From contig JAUVDV010000034.1 of assembly GCA_030595125.1 (NCBI GenBank), forward strand, positions 1 to 50,863: DNA of 50,863 nt, read 5' to 3'. Shown one piece after another: positions 48,964-50,863 of the stretch. The translations under genes and the position numbers were made by a program. The notes beneath the pieces are model-generated. The model was not told the DNA's origin. It ran no database searches and saw nothing but the letters and a program-made list of their open reading frames with translations. Source of the DNA: Deltaproteobacteria bacterium. Its GTDB lineage: Bacteria; Myxococcota_A; Polyangia; JAAYKL01. Position 1 is the stretch's first letter. Each line of letters begins with the position of its first letter.

Positions 48964-49151
48964 ATACAGACATCGCCTCACAGGGGTACAGACAAAGCCT
49001 CACAGTGGTACAGACACGCCCGTTTGGGGTACGGACAAGGCCTCACAGAGGTACAAACACGCCCGTTTTGGCTACAGACAAGGCCTCACAGAGGTACAAA
49101 CACACCCATTTGGGGTACAGACATGCCCGTTTGGGGTACAAACACGCCCAG
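48964..49151 (+). repeat. Iteron-like array of nine 21/22-bp units
   Basis: Each unit begins GTACAGACA or a close variant. Type A (22 bp) continues AGGCCTCACAGAG and type B (21 bp) continues CGCCCGTTTGGG. The order is A A B A B A B B and a partial B, at 48964, 48986, 49008, 49029, 49051, 49072, 49094, 49115 and 49136. The A+B period is 43 bp, not a multiple of three, which argues against coding. The mean spacing of about 21.5 bp is two helical turns. The gap 48859-49253 holds no convincing gene. Confidence 0.88.
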
Positions 49152-49253
49152 AAAATTCCGCGTAAACACCTGTTATTCAATGGTTATCAGCAGAACGCTC
49201 AATAATAATGCAAAAATAATGTGTCTGGCACCCCTGCGAGGGCGTGAAATGCC

Positions 49254-50648
49254 TTAGGGGCAGTTCCCCGGAACGGGCGTGCAAGTGTCGTCGAGGTTGT
49301 CGTGGACATCTATCGAAGTGGGTCCGCTGGTGAGCTGGTCCAGCACATCGCATACCTCGCAGTCGGGCAGGATAGTGTTGCTGTAGATATATAACCATAC
49401 GCCCACCGAGGTGAGGACACTAAGGCCATCGAGGTTGGTAAGGCTGTTGTTCCCGGAGATTGACAAGTCCACACCCACCGAGGTTATGCCGCTGAGCTCG
49501 TCCAGGTCTGTGAGGGTGTCGTTGTAGGAGATCCTCAAGTCCCCGCCCACTGAGGTGAGAGCACTTAGCCCGTCCAGGTTGGTGAGGGCAGTGTTCCCGG
49601 AGATCGACAAGTCCCCGGCCACCGAAGTGAGGGCGCTCAACCCACCTACGTCGGCGAGGGAATCGTTGCTAATGATCTCAAAGCCCCCCCCCACCGAGGT
49701 GATGCCGCTCAGCCCATCCAGATTGGTGAGGGCGGCGTTCTCGGAGATTGCTACGTCAAAGGCCACCGAGGTGATGCCGCTCAACCCGTAAAGGTTGGTG
49801 AGGGCGGCGTTCTCGGAGATTGCCACGTCAAAGGCCACCGAGGTGATGCTACTCAGCCCGTCCAGGTTGGTGAGGGCAGCATTTGCGTGGATGTGCAAGT
49901 CCTCGTCCACCGAGGTTATACCGCTCAGCCCGTCTAGGTCGGTGAGGGCGTTGTTGTGGACGATCCACAAGCCGCCCACTACTGAGGTGAGATTACTCAA
50001 CCCGTCCAGGTTCGTAAGTGAGACGTTGTTTTCGATAGACAAGTCCTCACCCACCGAAGTGATGGCGCTCAGACCGTCAAGGTCAGTGAGGGTGTCGTTA
50101 TCGACTATCCCCAAGATCCCATCCACCGAAGTGATGGCGCTCAGACCGTTCACGTTATTGAGGGCAGGGTTCGCGGTAATCCCCAGAACCCCGCCTACCG
50201 ATGAAAGGGCGTCAAGCCCGTCCAGGTTGGGGAGGACAGCGTTCTGGTAGATCAACAAGCCCCCGCTCACCGAGGTGAGGCAAATCAACTCGCTCAAGTC
50301 GGTGCACGAAGGGCACTGGACCAATAGGCTTCCTAAGATAGAGGTGTAACCAGCAAGGGTTGCAACGTCCGATTGCGTGCTAATGGAAAAATTGCCGCTG
50401 TACTCTCCTAGGGGACAATCAGTGTCTGTATCTGTATCTGTGTCCGTGTCGGTATCCGTATCGGTGTCGATGTCTGTATCTGTGTCAGTATCTGTGTCGG
50501 AGTCAGAGTCGGTGTCGGAATCCGTATCGCTGTCGGAATCGGAATCCGAGTCGGAATTCGAGTCACTCGATCCACCGCCGCCGCTATCGCCCGAGCACCC
50601 GCCGCAAACCATCACGGTCGCAAGCGCCACTAAAAGCAAGTACCTCAT
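49254..50648 (-). CDS. Leucine-rich-repeat lipoprotein, distant fifth paralogue
   Basis: The 464-residue product starts at ATG 50648. It has the plan of the tandem family at 22504-28407: signal peptide with lipobox VCGGC, a linker passing from Asp-Ser to Asp-Thr (about 28-75), the cap (CPLGEYSGNFSISTQSD ... CPSCTDLSELICL), about 12 units of 24 residues and the LPDCEVCDVLDQL...LDDTCTPVP end. Two neighbouring units (49737-49808 and 49809-49880) are nearly identical at DNA level with the same unusual SVAFDVAISEN sequence, showing a recent 72-bp duplication. It lies 21 kb from, and opposite in orientation to, its relatives. Confidence 0.88.
   Translation of the reverse strand: MRYLLLVALATVMVCGGCSGDSGGGGSSDSNSDSDSDSDSDTDSDTDSDSDTDTDTDTDIDTDTDTDTDTDTDTDTDCPLGEYSGNFSISTQSDVATLAGYTSILGSLLVQCPSCTDLSELICLTSVSGGLLIYQNAVLPNLDGLDALSSVGGVLGITANPALNNVNGLSAITSVDGILGIVDNDTLTDLDGLSAITSVGEDLSIENNVSLTNLDGLSNLTSVVGGLWIVHNNALTDLDGLSGITSVDEDLHIHANAALTNLDGLSSITSVAFDVAISENAALTNLYGLSGITSVAFDVAISENAALTNLDGLSGITSVGGGFEIISNDSLADVGGLSALTSVAGDLSISGNTALTNLDGLSALTSVGGDLRISYNDTLTDLDELSGITSVGVDLSISGNNSLTNLDGLSVLTSVGVWLYIYSNTILPDCEVCDVLDQLTSGPTSIDVHDNLDDTCTPVPGNCP
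50420..50568 (-). repeat. Asp-Thr/Asp-Ser-encoding hexanucleotide tract
   Basis: Encodes the linker of the fifth leucine-rich lipoprotein. Asp-Ser units lie near the lipobox and Asp-Thr units further in. Confidence 0.82.
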
Positions 50649-50800
50649 TCCCCAACCTTTCGTTTTGCATGTGGAAACATTCTACCAGGGATCAGGAAAA
50701 TGCGCCTTGAAAAGGTGTCCGACTGTAAGGAGCAGTGGAGATGTCCGGGTCATAAGCAGTTAGTTATGTCCGCCCCATCGGCATCCGTAATAATTGGCTT

Positions 50801-50863
50801 ATGGAAAAGCCAATTGAAAAATGGATCGCCAGGAAGGCGAAGCAAATGACAAGGTATGAAATT
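50801..50863 (+). CDS. Possible gene start cut by the window end
   Basis: An open frame from ATG 50801 reads MEKPIEKWIARKAKQMTRYE and runs off the end. No ribosome site is visible. A perfect hairpin, AATTGGCTT (50792-50800) with AAGCCAATT (50807-50815), spans the start codon. The gap 50649-50791 holds nothing else that I can name. Confidence 0.3.
   Translation, partial: MEKPIEKWIARKAKQMTRYEI

Noticed and set aside
48889-49257. Open frame across the 21/22-bp array (Arg, Thr and Pro-rich)
   Set aside because: The 43-bp composite repeat changes frame each cycle, so the frame has no repeated peptide, and no ribosome site precedes it.

Overview
This window reads as chromosomal DNA from a GC-rich Gram-negative bacterium of the Myxococcota / former Deltaproteobacteria kind. 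The assignment is an inference. It rests on a Ser/Thr kinase with a periplasmic C-terminus, TPR and PEGA-like envelope proteins, outer-membrane barrels, a tripartite RND pump, several hybrid histidine kinases, and above all about a dozen lipoproteins whose lipobox Cys is followed by a long Asp-Thr linker. I saw no rRNA, tRNA or CRISPR array.

Layout. 1-400: remnant of a REP-associated tyrosine transposase. 400-5691 (minus): ATP-grasp protein, Ser/Thr kinase, TPR protein and two lipoproteins, the last four tightly packed. 5771-7866 (plus): Ste24-type protease and a DUF1566-type lipoprotein. 7876-13112 (minus): an operon of an enlarged phosphatidyltransferase, a beta-propeller lipoprotein, an unknown membrane protein and a radical SAM enzyme. 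13216-13938: trmH. 14009-15933: a two-gene ATPase plus TOPRIM-like cassette bounded by a 48-bp exact direct repeat of the trmH 3' end. 16053-20868: tetR, membrane-fusion protein and RND permease, with a clear promoter and palindromic operator. 21048-28407: a Pro-rich barrel protein, a small lipoprotein and four tandem paralogous lipoproteins, three of them built of 24-residue leucine-rich repeats. 28404-30685 (minus): Nudix-like and transglutaminase-like proteins. 30843-38459: two histidine kinases, a FecR-like protein and an Ig/barrel protein on plus, meeting a hybrid kinase on minus. 38878-45655: more envelope proteins and a TPR-metalloprotease. 45693-47662 (minus): a RloA/RloB-like ATPase and TOPRIM pair. 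47663-49253: an unknown gene bracketed by two short tandem-repeat arrays. 49254-50648 (minus): a fifth leucine-rich lipoprotein paralogue.

Themes. Most genes build or sense the cell envelope. Accessory content consists of two different ATPase/TOPRIM pairs (a typical defence architecture), dispersed short repeats and hairpin elements, and the expanding lipoprotein family. The strongest leads for something new are the cassette integrated at the trmH 3' end, the gene and repeat module at 47.8-49.15 kb, and the leucine-rich lipoprotein array.
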